From: Viscum album
Taxonomy: Eukaryota > Streptophyta > Magnoliopsida > Santalales > Viscaceae
Direction: 5' to 3'
Length of the DNA stretch: 64,000 nucleotides
NCBI GenBank assembly: GCA_963277665.1
Contig: CAUJRU010000141.1
Location: 1,054,001-1,118,000, forward strand
Below are positions 36,104-50,700 of the stretch, in pieces (within the stretch, counting starts at the first letter, position 1; every line of letters starts with the position of its first letter). The notes beneath the pieces were generated by a model. The model had not been told where the DNA came from. It made no database searches and was given only the letters and a program-made list of their open reading frames with translations. Made by a program: the position numbers and the translations under genes.

Positions 36104-39100
36104 CCTTAAACCTTACTTAATATTGAATTAAATGAGTAATTAACATTGAGGATCTTTTCAGGTTTATAGTTTTAGAGAATTAGGACATAACTATTACATC
36201 TCAAAAGATTACAAAGTAGTCGCTTCTACTAAATTTCCATAAAATAAAAACTCTTTAAAAGAAACATGTATAGTTCCTTGTTTTAGGTACCATGACTTTC
36301 CCTTGATCCCATCCTTGACCCTATTCCACGCTATGTCCTGTGAATTTTTTTTCAAAAACTTGGGATGAGCATAAGAAGCTCAGTAAGGGATACACAAAGA
36401 ATTAAAACTGTTATATTTTCAAAACAACAAGTAAACCATGAATACTTTATCAATGTAATACTTTTCACCTTCATGAAGTAGTAAAAACTTTTCACTGAAA
36501 AAAAAGTATCATTACATACCTTTTTGTAACCAAAGGATTACCATAAAACCCATATAAAGAACACATAACATATATAAAGGTAACTTGGGACATAAACATA
36601 CTTAAGTGGAATAACCATACGGTCGATTTCCACACATATCACTTAATGGAATAGCCATATGGCCAATTTCCATACATACTTAATGGAATAGCCATACGGC
36701 CGACTTCCATACCCAATGAATTGGAGGTTATAACGTAACCACCCGTCCTGGTATTCACGGCACCACCCGTCATATGGTTTATAACGTAACCACCCGTTAA
36801 AATGTCCAAGTACCAATATAAAATCATAAAACATAAAACCAATATAAAGGAAAGATAACATTTCCACATTTCAATCACAATATATCATAAATATATTGAC
36901 ATAATAGAATCCTTTATCAAAACCATTTTCAATACCAAAATACATAAAAGAGTATATGGTATTTATTTTATTTTAAAAACATTACGGCTTGTTGAGGAAG
37001 CCAAAGACTAAATAATTCTCGCGGCGGCGGAAAAAGTCATTGTCACCGCGTACGTTAAAAAAAACATTCCTTTTTGTCGTTTTGTAAAATACTTCGTATA
37101 AAAAGGTTCCTTTTGTATAAAAGTAAAAGTCAAAGGGGGTTTATACACCGTATAAAAGAAAGTTGTGTATAAAACGAAATATGCCTCAATGAAAGGAGAT
37201 TGAGACGAAGTCTCTCACAAAGACGGTATCCTTGGTTTAAGGATAAATCAATTACATAATTATGTGTGACAAATGAATACACCAAATATAATTGGATATT
37301 AAGTTTAAAATAATCAAAGGTCATTCACACATATTCAAAGGATGACATATTCAATAACTACATGTTGAACCCAAAGAAATCGAAATTGGGTTAAGAAGTT
37401 CCCTTGACAGCCTAACGGCGTCACCTCAAAATGAGTTGATGAGAGATAAAAAGTGTATCTCATCACTTGGACATAAAAGTTACATCACTAAGGATATATG
37501 AGAACATATCCCAACATAACAATATGTAAATTAAAAGACCCAACAAAAGAAGTCTTTTAAAAAAAAGAGGGTGAAAGGTTCCCTTACCGACTTGGGTAAC
37601 TTTTGAAAAGTACACCCCATTGAAGAAGTGTCATACAATGAATATGTAAATACCCATAAATGGAATTATATTAAAATAGGATTGTAATAGTGGGAAGTAC
37701 ATAAACCACTCAATGGAAATTGTGGCAAATGTAGCATAAATCTCACGGGAATAAAAGTGAGATGAAAAATCTCTTACGAAAACTCGGCAGCCTAACGGCG
37801 CCACTTAAAACTTCCAAAATGGATTGATGAGAGGAAATAGGGTCTCTCATTACATCAACATAATGTTTACAGAAAGAGGAATATAAAATAACATCCCCCA
37901 ACATTACAAATAGGAGCTTAAAATAAGTGACATAATGGAGAGTACTTAAAAAGAAAGAGAGAAGTTAGATCTCTTACGAAAGTTCGGCAGCCTAACGACG
38001 CCAATCAAAACTTCCAAAATGGATTGATGAGAGAGAATAGGGTCTCTCATCACATGAACATAAAAATTACAGTAGGATTAATATAAAAGATCATCCCAAT
38101 AACAAGAAATATGAGCTTTAAAAGGAATGACATAAAAGAGTGTACTTAAAAAGAAAGAGAGGAGTAAGATCCCTTACCTCAGGTCCGACTTGACTCGATC
38201 GTTCTTTAATCTCCTGAATAATAAACTTGAGTTAATTTATACTTCCTTAATAACCTTTTTAAAGTTCATTATTCCTTTTATATCACTTATTACCATGTTA
38301 TAAACATTATTTAATCATTTAAGTTAGTAATGTTTGTTTTGTCAATATTTGGTTCTTAAGTCGAAAGTTGACTTCTTACAATTACATGTTGTTTGTGTGG
38401 TCAAAGGTTCTTCATATCCAAAAATGACATTCCTGATTTTGATATCATATATATCATATATATCCGGTATATACATGTATTTATAAAATCACATAATCAT
38501 TTATAGGAATGAAATGAAATGCACCGTTCATGGAGACGGTAAGCCGTACGAACGCATGAACGCTACTCTCATTTCTATGTCGTATTAATGGAATTAAAAC
38601 TAGATGAGAGGTATGTATATTTTATTTACAGAATTATATTAATCATTTAGATGTATCATACATCATATATATCCATTATATATATGTACTTATAATAGTA
38701 CATTACATTTGGGGATAAGAAATGAAATGCACCGTTCATGGAGACGGTAAGCCGTACGTACGCATGAACGCTACTTTCATTTCTATATCATACTTTAATG
38801 GAAATAAATAATAATGATATATAGGTAAATAATAATTCCAGTATAACATCATATATAATAACATTAAATCCATCCTTTATACGTCCCACGTATGGCATTA
38901 ACGAATCACATCACTTTGAGGGGGCGGTAGTCCGCACTTCCTAAAATGAAGATATCGCGTATAGCCATAATGGAAGCCATAAAGGTAAGACAAAAATGAA
39001 AAATAAAGAAGAATAAGTAAAACATAAACATATTATATATCATATATAAAAATAGTGACATCATAATGGCCACCTTTGAAGGTGTTAAATGAGTATTGAA

Positions 39101-40690
39101 CAATCATCGTTTCAGGAGGCACAATTTCGCCATCCACAGAAACCGTATGTTCTTTAACCATTTGATGTTGTTGTGTGAGAGTTTAGCTAGAATAAATCTT
39201 ATAAAAACATACTATTATATTTAATATACTGGTGTTGTTACAAAAGAAATAAATAAAAAGAGTTTAGGGGGTTGGAGAAGCAAAATAAAACAAATGAACC
39301 TGAGAGAATGAATTACCTTTAAAAGTGTAACTCCTTTTGATTTGAGCCTAAAGGATTCCTTTGAAAGGATTCTGCCCAAAGGGAATCCTCTAGGATGAGT
39401 AGAGGGATGTGGAGAGAGTAAATGGGCAGGGTTTGGCCGAGCCAAAGGCTTGAGGAGTGTGTGAAATGAGGTAGAGGTGGGGGCCTTTTATAAGAGGAGA
39501 GGAGGGGCACTTTTGGAAAGTAAAGAAATATTACTTTATTTGAAAATGTGTTTCGGTTTTAAAAGGTCCCACATTGATATAATTCGTAGATAAGGTGTTA
39601 AGGGTTTGAAATCCACCCATCCAATATGTTTTGGACATGTTTAGTTCATAGATTTTACATTATCTTTCCATTTTATTTAAATCGTCAAATAATGATGTCA
39701 TCGCTGCATCATTATTATGTCATAAATAATTTAATTTATATAATTTATAAAAATTATAAAACAAATACTATGATGTAGTAAATAGTTTTATCTTTCCAAT
39801 GACTATTTATAATCAAAATTTGGACTTGTATAACCCCACTCAAAAATTATTTTAGTAAAAGAATTTATGTTAGTGTCATTTTCACTTTAACATTAAATAA
39901 AAATATATTAATGTCATTTTCCAAATAAAGTGGCTCCATGGGGTCCCCAAGTTGGCCCATGGCTTGTCTTGGTCTTCCATGACTCACCAAATAGGTGTAG
40001 GATAAGTGTCATGGTGTTTTCACATTCTTATAATACCATTTTTACCTTAAACTACACTAATTACCTCTAATCGCGATTAAGGAAAAAAAATTAATATTCA
40101 CCAAAAAATTATTTTAATCTCATTGAACCAAATTTTACTTCTTAATGAAAACCATGTATGTCTGATTTTTTAAATTCACAACACAATGATGGCAAAATTT
40201 CATTTAAACGGAAAAATCAGTTTTTATAAGTACCACTTAGTGGTTTCACTATTCATCAAAAATTGAAGTTTTTCAGAAAATTACCAAAACTTCACCCTAA
40301 GCTATATTTGATATTACGAATTCAAAAATGAAGTCTATTTTAAAAAATTCAAAACATATAAGTCACATTAATTAATTTAATAATTTATTCCCACTGTCAG
40401 AGCAAATAGCGTGTTTTTATGAAACAATAAGTATCAAAAGATTGACACTAGTTTAAGTCCGATTTCAAAGTGAAATTAATTCCAACGACCACTATTGGAT
40501 TTAATGGTAAAAATATTTTCTAATTTCACTTCAAAACCAATTCAAAAGATAATCTAATCATATAAATAAATTATATTAAAAATAGGGTTTGAATTAAAAT
40601 GCAACATTTTACACTATTCATTAAAAAAATGAACTTTATCAGAAAGGTACCAAAAATTTACACAAAGTAAATTTTGATGTCCTGATTCTA
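36104..40690 (-). repeat. Inverted divergent family H LTR with hybrid U5
   Basis: The distal part (36104-36990) is the most diverged H sequence here and holds a small tandem repeat (36608-36740). It joins a short-U5-type last unit to long-U5-type units near 37213, so it has features of both forms. Two copies of the 65-nt hairpin lie 208 bp apart (38511-38575 and 38719-38783), unlike any other H LTR. TATA at 39486-39492. U3 is truncated near 40690. Confidence 0.8.
36608..36722 (-). repeat. Three degenerate tandem units of about 37 bp
   Basis: GGAATARCCATAYGGYCRAY followed by TTCCAYAC repeats three times, at about 36609, 36649 and 36685. CCACCCGT boxes recur three times just beyond (36739-36799). 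In other H LTRs this region is a single copy with one CCACCCGT. Confidence 0.6.
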
Positions 40691-41776
40691 AAGAACATAC
40701 GGTTTCCGTGGATGGCGAAATTCTGCCTCCCGAAATGATGATTGTTCAATACTCATTTAACACCTTCAAAGGTTGCCATTATGATGTCACTATTTTTATA
40801 TATGATATATAATATGTTTATGTTTTCCTTAAGCTTCTGTTTTTTTCATTTTGGGAATACCTTTATGGTTTCCATTATGGGTGAACACGATATCTTCATT
40901 TTAGGAAGTGCGGACTACCGCCCCCTCAAAGTGATTTGATTCGTTAAATACCATATGTGGGACATATAAAGGATGGAACTATGATATTATATATGATATT
41001 ATACTGGAATTATAATATACCTTTATGTCATTATGATTCCATTCTATAAAATACGAAATAGAAATGAAATTAGCGTTCATGCGTACGTACGGCTTACCGT
41101 CTCCATGAACGGTGCATTTCATTTCTTACCTCTAAATGATTATGTAATATTATAAATGCAAGTATGTACTGGATATATATGACATATATGATATCTACAT
41201 CATGAATACCATTCTGGATATAATGAACCTTTGACCAAATTAACAACATGTAAGTGTAAGAAGTCTATTTTTGACTTAAGAACCAAATACCGACAAAATG
41301 AACATTATTAACTTAACTGATTACATGATGTTCATAACATGGTATAAAAGGAACAATGAACTTGAAAAAGATTCATAAGAAAGTAGAGATTAACTCAAGT
41401 TTATTATTCAGGATATTAAAGAACGGTCGGGTCAAGTCAGATACAAGGTATGGGACTTCGTCTCAATCTCCTTTCTTTGAGGCATATTTTATTTTATACA
41501 CAACTTTCTTTTATACGGTGTATAAACCCCTTTGACTTTTACATTTATTCAAAAGGAATCTTTTTATACGAAGCGTTTACTAAACGACAAAAGGGAATGT
41601 TTTTGTCGTACGTATGCGGCGACAACGACTTCTCCGCCGTCGTGACCGTTATTTGAGTTTCGGCTTCCTCTACAAGCCAGACCTTCTTTTTTAAAAGAAA
41701 AATAAATACCATGTTTTACTTTTCTTTTATTTTGGTATGGAAAATGGTTTTCACAATTTTTTTGTGTTGTATTGAT
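40691..41776 (+). repeat. Truncated family H LTR fragment, short-U5
   Basis: It begins inside intron 1 (AAAGAACATACGG), includes the hairpin (41061-41125), exon 2 and the short-U5 unit, and ends near TTGATATCT. It has no promoter. Confidence 0.8.
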
Positions 41777-44700
41777 ATCTTTTGATTGAATTGGTTTTAA
41801 AGTGAAATTAGAAAATATTTTTACCATTAAATCCAATAGTGGTCGTTGGAATCAATTTCACTTTGAAATCAGACTTAAACTAGTGTCAATCTTTTGATAC
41901 TTATTGTTTCATAAAACACGCTATTTGTCATGACAGCGGAAATTATTTATTAAATTAATAAATGTGACTTATATGTTTTGAATTTTCTAAAACGGACTTC
42001 ATTTTTGAATTCAGAATATCAAATATAGCTTAGGGTGAATTTTTGGGATTTTTCTAAAAAACTTCAATTTTTGATGAATAGTGAAACCACTAAGTGGTAC
42101 TTATAAAAACTGATTTTCCGTTTAAATGAAATTTTTCCATCATTGTGTTTTGATTTCTAAAAATACGACATACATGGTTGTCATTAATAAGTAAAATGTG
42201 GTTCAATGAGATTAAAATAATTTTTTGGTGAATAGTAACTTATTAAGTTTTTAATCACGATTAGAGGTAATTGGTGTAGTTTAAGGTAAAAATGATTTTA
42301 TAAGAATGTGAAAACACCATGACACTTGTCCTACACCTATTGGTTGTATCATGGCTGACCAATAAAATCCATGGGTCAACTTGGGGACCCCATGGATCCA
42401 CTTTGGTTGGGAAATGTCATAAATAACATTTTATTTAATGTAAAAGTAAAATTGACACAAACATGATATGTTTTACTAAAACAATTTTTAAGTGGGGTTA
42501 TACAAGTCCTATTTTTGATTATAAATATTCATTGGAAAGCTAAAAAGATTTCCTACATCATAGTATTTTTTTTTAATTTTTAGACATTAAATAAATTAAA
42601 TTATTTATGACATAATAATGATGCAGCGATGACATCATTATTTGACGATTTAAATAAAATGGAAAGATAATGTAAAATATATGAACTACACATGTCCAAA
42701 ACTTATTGGATGAGTGGAGTTCGAAGACTTATCACCTTATCCACGAATTATATCAATGTGGGTACTTTTGAAACCGAAACACATTTTCAAATAAAGTAAT
42801 ATTTCTTTACTTTCCAAAAGTACCTGTCCTCTCCTCTTATAAAAGGCCCCCACCTCTACCTCATTTAACACAATCCTCAAGACTTTGGCTCGGCCAACCC
42901 CTGCCCATTTACTCTCTAAACATCACTCTACTCATCCTAGAGTATTCCCTTTGGGAATAATCCTTTCAAAGGAAGCCTTTAGGCTCAAATCAAAGAAAGT
43001 TACACTTTTAAAGGTAATTCATTCTCTCATGTTCATTTGTTTTATTTTGCTTCTCCAACCCCCTAAACTATTTTTATTTACTTCTTTTGTAACAAAACCA
43101 GTATCTTAAATATACTAGGATGTTTTTATAAGATTTATTCGAGCTACACTCTCACACAACTACATCAAATGGTTAAAGAACATACGGTTTCTGTGGATGG
43201 TGAAATTCTGCCTCCCGAAACGATGATTGTTCAATACTCATTTAACACCTTCAAAGGTGGCCATTATGATGTCACTATTTTTATATATGATATATAATAT
43301 TTTTATGTTTTATTTATGCTTCTGTATTTTTCATTTTTGTCTTACCTTTATGGCTTCCATTATGGGTATACGCGATATCTTCATTTAAGGAAGTGCGGAC
43401 TACCGCCCCCTCAAAGTGATTTGATTCGTTAAATACCATATGTGGGATGTATAAAGGATGGAAATATGATTTTATATATGATATTATACTGGAATTATAA
43501 TATACCTTTATATCATTCCATTCTATAAAATAAGAAATAGAAATGAAAGTAGCGTTCATGCGTACGTACGGCTTACCGTCTCCATGAACGGTGCATTTCA
43601 TTTCTTACCTCTAAATGATTATGTAATGTTATAAATTCATGCATGTAATGGATATATATGACATATATTATATCTACATAATGAATACAATTCTGGATAT
43701 AATAAACATTTGGTCACACGAACAACATGTAATTGTAAGAAGTCCACTTTTGACTTAAGAACCAAATATCGGCAAAACAAATATTATTAACTTAAATGAT
43801 TACATAATGTTTATGACATGGAAATAAGTGATATAAAAGGAATAATAAGCTTGAAAAATGTTCTTAATCAAGTAGAAATTAACTCAAGTTTATTATTCAG
43901 GAGATTAAAGAACGATCGAGTCAAGTCGAACCCGAGGTAAGGGATCCTACAACTCTCTTTCTTTTTAAGTACACTCTTTTATGTCATTTATTTTAAGCTC
44001 ATATTTCTTATGATTGGGATGTTATTTTATATTAAATTTACTGTAATTTTTATGTTCATGTGATGAGAGACCCTATTCTCTCTCATCAATCCATTTTGGA
44101 AGTTTTGAGTGGTGCCGTTAGGCTGCCGAACTTTCGTAAGAGATCTAACCTCTCTCTTTCTTTTTAAGTACTCTCCTTCATGTCACTTCTTTTAAACTCC
44201 TCCTTGAAATGTTGGGGGATTTTCTTTTATATTCCACTTGCTGTAAATTCTATTGTAATATGATGGGATACTCTATTTGATCTCATCAATCCATATTCGG
44301 AAGTTTTATGTGGCGCCGTTAGGTTTCCGAGTTTTCGTAAGGGATTTTTCATCTCACTTTTATTCCCGTGAGATTTATGCTACATTTGCCACAAATTCCA
44401 TTGAGTGGTGTATGTACTGCCCATTATTCTACTCTTTGTGTAATATACTTTCGTTTATGAGTAATTACATCAATGATCTATTGTCCTTCTTTCATGGGGT
44501 GTATGTTTTGAAAGATACCCAAGTCGGTAAGGGAACCTTTCACCCTCCTCTTTTTTAAAAGACTTCTTTTGTTGGGTCTTTTAATTTACATATTTTTATG
44601 TTGGGATATGTTCTAAAATATCCTTATTGATGTAAATTTTATGTCCAAGTGATTAGATACACTTTTTATCTCTCATCAACTCATTTTGATGTGACGCCGT

Positions 44701-46041
44701 TAGGCTGTCAAGGGAACTTCTTAACCCAATTTCGATTTCTTTGGGTTCAACATGTAGTCATTGAATATGTCATCCATTGAATATGTGTGAATGAACTTTT
44801 ATTGTTTTACACTTAATATCCACTTATATTGGGTGTATTTATATTTTTCACACATATTTTGAGATTTATTTGTCCTTAATTTAAGGATACCTTCTTTATA
44901 AGGGATTTCATCACATTTGACATTTCTATTGAGGGTTCATTGTTGTTATGCACCAATTCACTCTTATATGGTGTATATACTGTCCTTTGGAGTATTATAT
45001 CATGAATCCTTTTATTCTCATGATATTATAAAGTTCTGACTAAATGTTATTCCTCGATTATTGTATTCAAGTGTCTCTAATTTTGGTAAAACCCCTTTAA
45101 CCAAAATATCGTTTTAAATGTTTTAATTATTTGTTCTTATTAATATCCATGTTTTAAGAATGGTTTTAAGGATTTATTTATATGGATATTAATGGTTTAA
45201 AATGTTAAAAGCTTCAAGGTGGTATGGGAAACTTTGATTCAAAAATATCTTTATTAAATGTTTTAAATGGTTTTAGAAATGGTTTCTTTTTGAATGGATT
45301 AATTATTTCAATATCCTAAAATGTTATATTGTGATTGAAATGTGGAAATATTATGTTTCCTTTATTCATGTTTTATGTGATACGATTATGTTATGGTTCT
45401 TGGGCATTGTTATGAAGAACGGGTGGTTTCTTGATAAAATAAGGGCGGGTGAGCCCGTAATAGCTCTCCAATGCATTGGGTAACGCGAAGGAGTGAAACG
45501 TTAAGGTTTCTCCGAAGAGATTTAGGGAATATACTGTAATGGGTATTCCGAACGTAACCAAGAGGGTTACTCCCTATGTAAGAATGTTATGAATGCCTCA
45601 AGTTACCTTTATGTCTTATGTTTTATATAATTTATTCATGGTTTGATGAGGTATGTTAAAGTGCCTATGTTTTATGTGTAAAGTATGATTTCATTCTTAT
45701 GTATATATGAACTCATGTTTCCTTTCCTTATTTTTATAACCCTTACTGAGATTTTTATGCTCATCCCAAGTTTTTGAAATGTTTTTCACAGGTCAAGGGA
45801 AATGTACATGATGTGATGATAGTGTCAAGGATGTGTCAAGAAAGAATCCATGTTTTATTTTCAATATGTTTCCGTTGATGGGAAGAATGAATACTGTATT
45901 TTTGTAACCACTTTGTTTAAATGTGGAATGTAATGCAAGTTTCATGATCTAATTCTCTAAAACTCTAAACCTGAAAAGATCCTCAATGTGTAATCTTGTA
46001 ATAACTCAAGATTAAGTAAGGTTTAAGGCTGGGGCCTTATA
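41777..46041 (+). repeat. 5' LTR of second H element, long-U5
   Basis: It begins within U3, TATA box 42838-42844, hairpin 43540-43604, all array units present. It ends GGGGCCTTATA, the same TA ending as the first element. Confidence 0.87.
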
Positions 46042-46043
46042 GT

Positions 46044-46054
46044 TGGTATCAAAG
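46044..46054 (+). promoter_or_regulatory. Primer binding site, second H element
   Basis: TGGTATCAAAG has one mismatch to the usual TGGTATCAGAG, consistent with decay after insertion. Confidence 0.85.
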
Positions 46055-46245
46055 GTCGGTTTAGATAACTTTAGAGGTTAGGTTATTCCATAAGCATAAG
46101 TGACATTACCATAATGGTTAGGATTTCAGAAAGAGTCCTAGTTTTAGATAAAGTGAATGAGTAAGTGTATCTTAGTGTTTACCTTCTTCATTAGTACATG
46201 ATGATTTTGTTGATATACTCACACTGAAATTTCTGTTTTTAGTGA

Positions 46246-46407
46246 ATGGATGGATCTAGCAGGCACCAAAGTGACATTTGGTTTGAAGGAAATTGTGGTG
46301 GTTCTCTGATTAAGATACTAGATAAAATGGAGGATTCAATGAGGAATCTCATGGCTGTTCTAAACCAACTATCAAGGATTCATTATCAACCACTTCAACC
46401 TTGGTGA
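46246..46407 (+). pseudogene. Gag-like N-terminal remnant, 53 codons
   Basis: It matches the ORF at 5187-5357: the same MDGSSRHQ start, EGNCGGS core and following helix-like segment, with a stop three codons earlier. The reading frame is open in both copies despite several replacements. A predicted intron (46161-46242) ends 3 nt before the ATG. Confidence 0.45.
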
Positions 46408-46640
46408 GTTCTCTAATGCATCATGTACAAGATGGAAAACTTGATGTGGAAATTCAGGTAATAATTGTTAAGTTAACCATTAGGGTTTATATGATCCTTA
46501 CTTTTTAGTTAATTATGGGTTACTCTATGATATGATGGAAAATGAAGGGCATGAGATAAAATTGAGGTTAAAATATGTTATGATTATTCTTTAAGATTTT
46601 ATCTCATTTTGGGGAATGTTTTAAGAATTATATAGTTTTG

Positions 46641-46765
46641 GAAAAAGGACAACACGCAGACCGTGTGACAACCCGTCGCGTCGGACAAAGCTGCGGGAAT
46701 CAAACCCACAACCAAAGTGCGACTGGTATTTATCGCCTACCACTGGAATATGTGAAGTCCCTGGT
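46641..46765 (-). mobile_element. tRNA-like, SINE-like insertion, second H element
   Basis: It corresponds to 5582-5706. The B box has one change (GGTTTGATTCC on the minus strand) and the A box region is also altered, so a Pol III promoter is unlikely to work in this copy. Confidence 0.55.
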
Positions 46766-47480
46766 TAGTTTGACTGATTCTTTTTAGTTATATGATTTTA
46801 TGAATTAAGAGTAAGTTTATTTTGGGTTATTTATGAAAATTATTAACCTATCATAGAGGATATGTGATTAGGTTAATTACTTTTCAATATGAGACTTTAG
46901 GAGCAACTGATTTTGTTTGGAGATAAATGTTACGATTTAACTTGGAAGACTATGTGACTAAATCCTTCAAATATTTGGGTTTCAATCTTATATTGGTTTA
47001 CTTTGAAGAATTTTATGGAAAAATTGTTTATCGGATGGTCCTCGTTGAACTTTGGGTTTTGTTGGACAAATTTTGGAGATTAAGAATAGATTTTCTTTTT
47101 ATAAGGGGTTATCCTTTTCTGGATTATCTGATCTTGTACTAACCTTTTTGGTTTTGGTTTTGGTTAAAGCATAAATACATGGGAAGTATATAGTTCTATT
47201 TTGTGGATTGGGTGATTCTCTAGAAGTTGATTATAGTACTCTTAATGTGAACAAGACTTCCTAAATACTCATCTTTTGGAGAAAATATGAGTTTGTGTAA
47301 GGAAACTAATAAAAGTTGAAAGTCAATATGATAAGTGATTATGTTTCCTTATGAATAAATTCCTCAATAAAAAGTAACTTAAAACAAAAATGTTGTCTAT
47401 TAACTTTTCCTACTGGGGAATCGAATACCGTTTAACCCATCACAAGTTTGTGATTTTCTCGTGGTTAACTTTCTCCTAAA

Positions 47481-47511
47481 CATGTTTTCTATCACTCTCC
47501 ATCAGAACATG
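47481..47511 (+). other. Conserved stem-loop, second H element
   Basis: CATGTTTT...AGAACATG around the CTATCACTCTCCATC loop, identical in layout to 6403-6433. Confidence 0.5.
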
Positions 47512-47695
47512 ACCCTTTGTTTTTTCCTCCATGTCCATATTTTGATACTTGGAATCCTAGTATGGGTTAACTCGGGTGACCTTTGTACTTATCTCTCTTT
47601 ATTTTAAAGTGTTTGTTTTACCTACTTTTGTTCCGATGTGGGACTTTCAAGGATGTTTCCAAGCGCAATTTTAAAATTGCGAGGATGCAATTCCC

Positions 47696-47710
47696 AAAAG
47701 GGGGGAAGGA
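47696..47710 (+). promoter_or_regulatory. Polypurine tract, second H element
   Basis: AAAAGGGGGGAAGGA stands immediately before the LTR start TGTAACACCCC, as in the first element. Confidence 0.85.
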
Positions 47711-50700
47711 TGTAACACCCCAGGTAAATAAAAAATATGACATTTTCATATTTATCCCTATTTGTGAATAAAATATTAATATGACTTTAAAGGGGACTCT
47801 ATGCTCGATGGCATACCCAACACGCAACAACGAGTTTCTTAGGAATCTTACGTTGCACTCTAATAATATTATTTTAAATGGTAGTTAACATGTAGCGGTT
47901 GTATTGGCGGGAATGGATAGAAATAACTAAAATATGATTATATATTTTTAAATGTTTTTACATTTAACCAATAGAGGATAGAGGATTAAAATACGGAAAG
48001 AATTCAATTTTAGGTGTATATGCCCTAGTTTTCACTAAAGGTTCACTTATCACCTTTTAATGGAGAACTGTCATTAAATATAATTTTGATCACTCTTATA
48101 CATTCTTTTGGGCCAAATAAAACTCTTATTAAGAATCGGGACATCAAATTTTACTTTGTGTATTTTTTGGGTATTTTTCCGATAGAGTTTATTTTTTTAA
48201 TGAATAGTGTAAAATGTTGTGTTTTGATTCAAAATCTCTTTTTAATCTAATTTATTTATATGATTAGATTATATTTTGAATTGGTTTTAAAGTGAAATTA
48301 GAAAATATTTTTACCATTAAATCCAATAGTGGTCGTTGGAATCAATTTCACTTTGAAATCAGACTTAAACTAGTGTCAATCTTTTAATACTTATTGTTTC
48401 ATAAAACACGCTATTTGTCATGACAGCGGGAATTAATTATTAAATTAATTAATGTGACTTATATGTTTTGAATTCTGTAAAACGGAATTCATTTTTGAAT
48501 TCAGAATATCAAATATAACTTAGGGTGAATTTTTGGGATTATTCTGAAAAACTTCAATTTTTGATGAATAGTGAAACCACTAAGTGGTACTTATAAAAAC
48601 TGATTTTCCGTTTAAATGAAATTTTGCCATCATTGTGTTTTTATTTTCAAAAATCCGACATACATGGTTGTCATTAAGAAGTAAAATGTGGTTCAATGAG
48701 ATTAAAATAATTTTTTGGTGAATAGTAACTTATTAAGTTTTTAATCGCGATTAGAGGTAATTAGTGTAGTTTATGGTAAAAATGATATTATAAGAATATG
48801 AAAACACCATGACACTTGTCCTACACCTATTGTTTGTATCATGGACGACCAAGACAAGCCATGGGTCAACATTGGGACCCCATGGATCCAATTTGGTTGG
48901 GAAATGACATAAATAACATTTTATTTAATGTAAAAGTAAAATTGACACAAACATGATATGTTTTACTAAAACAATTTTTAAGTGGGGTTATACAAGTAAT
49001 ATTTTTGATTATAAATATTCATTGGAAATCTAAAAATATTTCCTACATCATAGTATTTTTTTTATAATTTTTAGACATTAAATAAATTAAATTATTTATT
49101 ACATAATAATGATGCAGTGATGACATCATTATTTGACGATTTAAATAAAATGGAAAGATAATGTAAAATCTATGAACTACACATGTCCAAAACTTATTGG
49201 ATGAGTGGATTTAGAAGCCCTATCACCTTATCCACGAATTATATCAATGTGGGACCTTTTGAAACCGAAAAACATTTTCAAATAAAGTAATATTTCTTTA
49301 CTTTCCAAAAGTACCCCTCCTCTCCTCTTATAAAAGGCCCCCACCTCTACCTCATTTCACACACTTCTCAATCCTTTGGCTCGGACAACCCCTGCCCATT
49401 TACTCTCTCCACATCCCTCTCCTCATCCTAGAGGATTCCCTTTGGGAAGAATCCTTTCAAAGGAAGCCTTTAGGCTCAAATCAAAAGGAGTTACACTTTT
49501 TAAGGTAATTCATTCTCTCATGTTCATTTGTTTTATTTTGCTTATCCAACCCACTAAACTCTTTTTATTTACTCCTTTTGTAACAACAACAGTATATTAA
49601 ATATACTAGGATGTTGTTATAAGATTTATTTGAGCTACACTCTCACACAACGACATAAAATGGTTAAAGAACATACGGTTTCCGTGGATGGAGAAATTCT
49701 GCCTCCCGATACGATGATTGTTCAACACTCATTTAACACCTTAAAAGGTGGCCATTATGATGTCACTATTTTTATATATGATATATAATATGTTTATGTT
49801 TTCCTTAATCTTCTATTTTTTTCATTTTTTCCATACCTTTATGGTTTCCATTATGGGTGAACACGATATCTTCATTTTAGGAAGTGCGGACTACCGCCCC
49901 CTCAAAGTGATTTGATTCGTTAAATACCATATGTGGGACATATAAAGGATGGAACTATGATATTATATATGATATTATACTGTAATTATAATATACCTTT
50001 ATATCATTATGATTACATTCTATAAAATACGAAATAGAAATGAAAGTAGCGTTCATGCGTACGTACGGCTTACCGTCTCCATGAACGATGCATTTCATTT
50101 CTTACCTCTAAATGTGATGTAATATTATAAATACATGTATATGCTGAATATATATGATTTATATGTTATACAAATCATTAATATCATTCTGTATATAATG
50201 AACCTTTGACCAAATTAACAACATGTAATTGTAAGAAGTCCACTTTCGACTTAAGAACCACATATCGACAAAACAAACATTATTAACTTAAATGATTACA
50301 TAATGTTTATGACATGGAAATAAGTGATATAAAAGGAATAATAAGCTTGAAAAATGTTCTTAATCAAGTAGAAATTAACTCAAGTTTATTATTCAGGAGA
50401 TTAAAGAACGATCGAGTCAAGTCGAACCCGAGGTAAGGGATCCTACAACTCTCTTTCTTTTTAAGTACTCTCCTTTATGTCACTTCTTTTAATCTCCTAT
50501 TTGTAATGTTGAGGGATGTTCTTTTATATTCATCTTGATGTACATTTTATTGTAATGTGATGAGATACCCTATTTTATCTCATCAAATCCATATTCGGAA
50601 GTTTTATGTGGCGCCGTTAGGCCGCCGAGTTTTCGTAAGGGATTTTTCATCTCACTTTTATTCCCGTGAGATTTATGCTACATTTGCCACAAATTCCATT

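Noticed and set aside
46927..47142. 71-codon hydrophobic frame in the H interior
   Set aside because: The same place in the first element (5851-6060) has an in-frame stop, so it is not conserved as coding.
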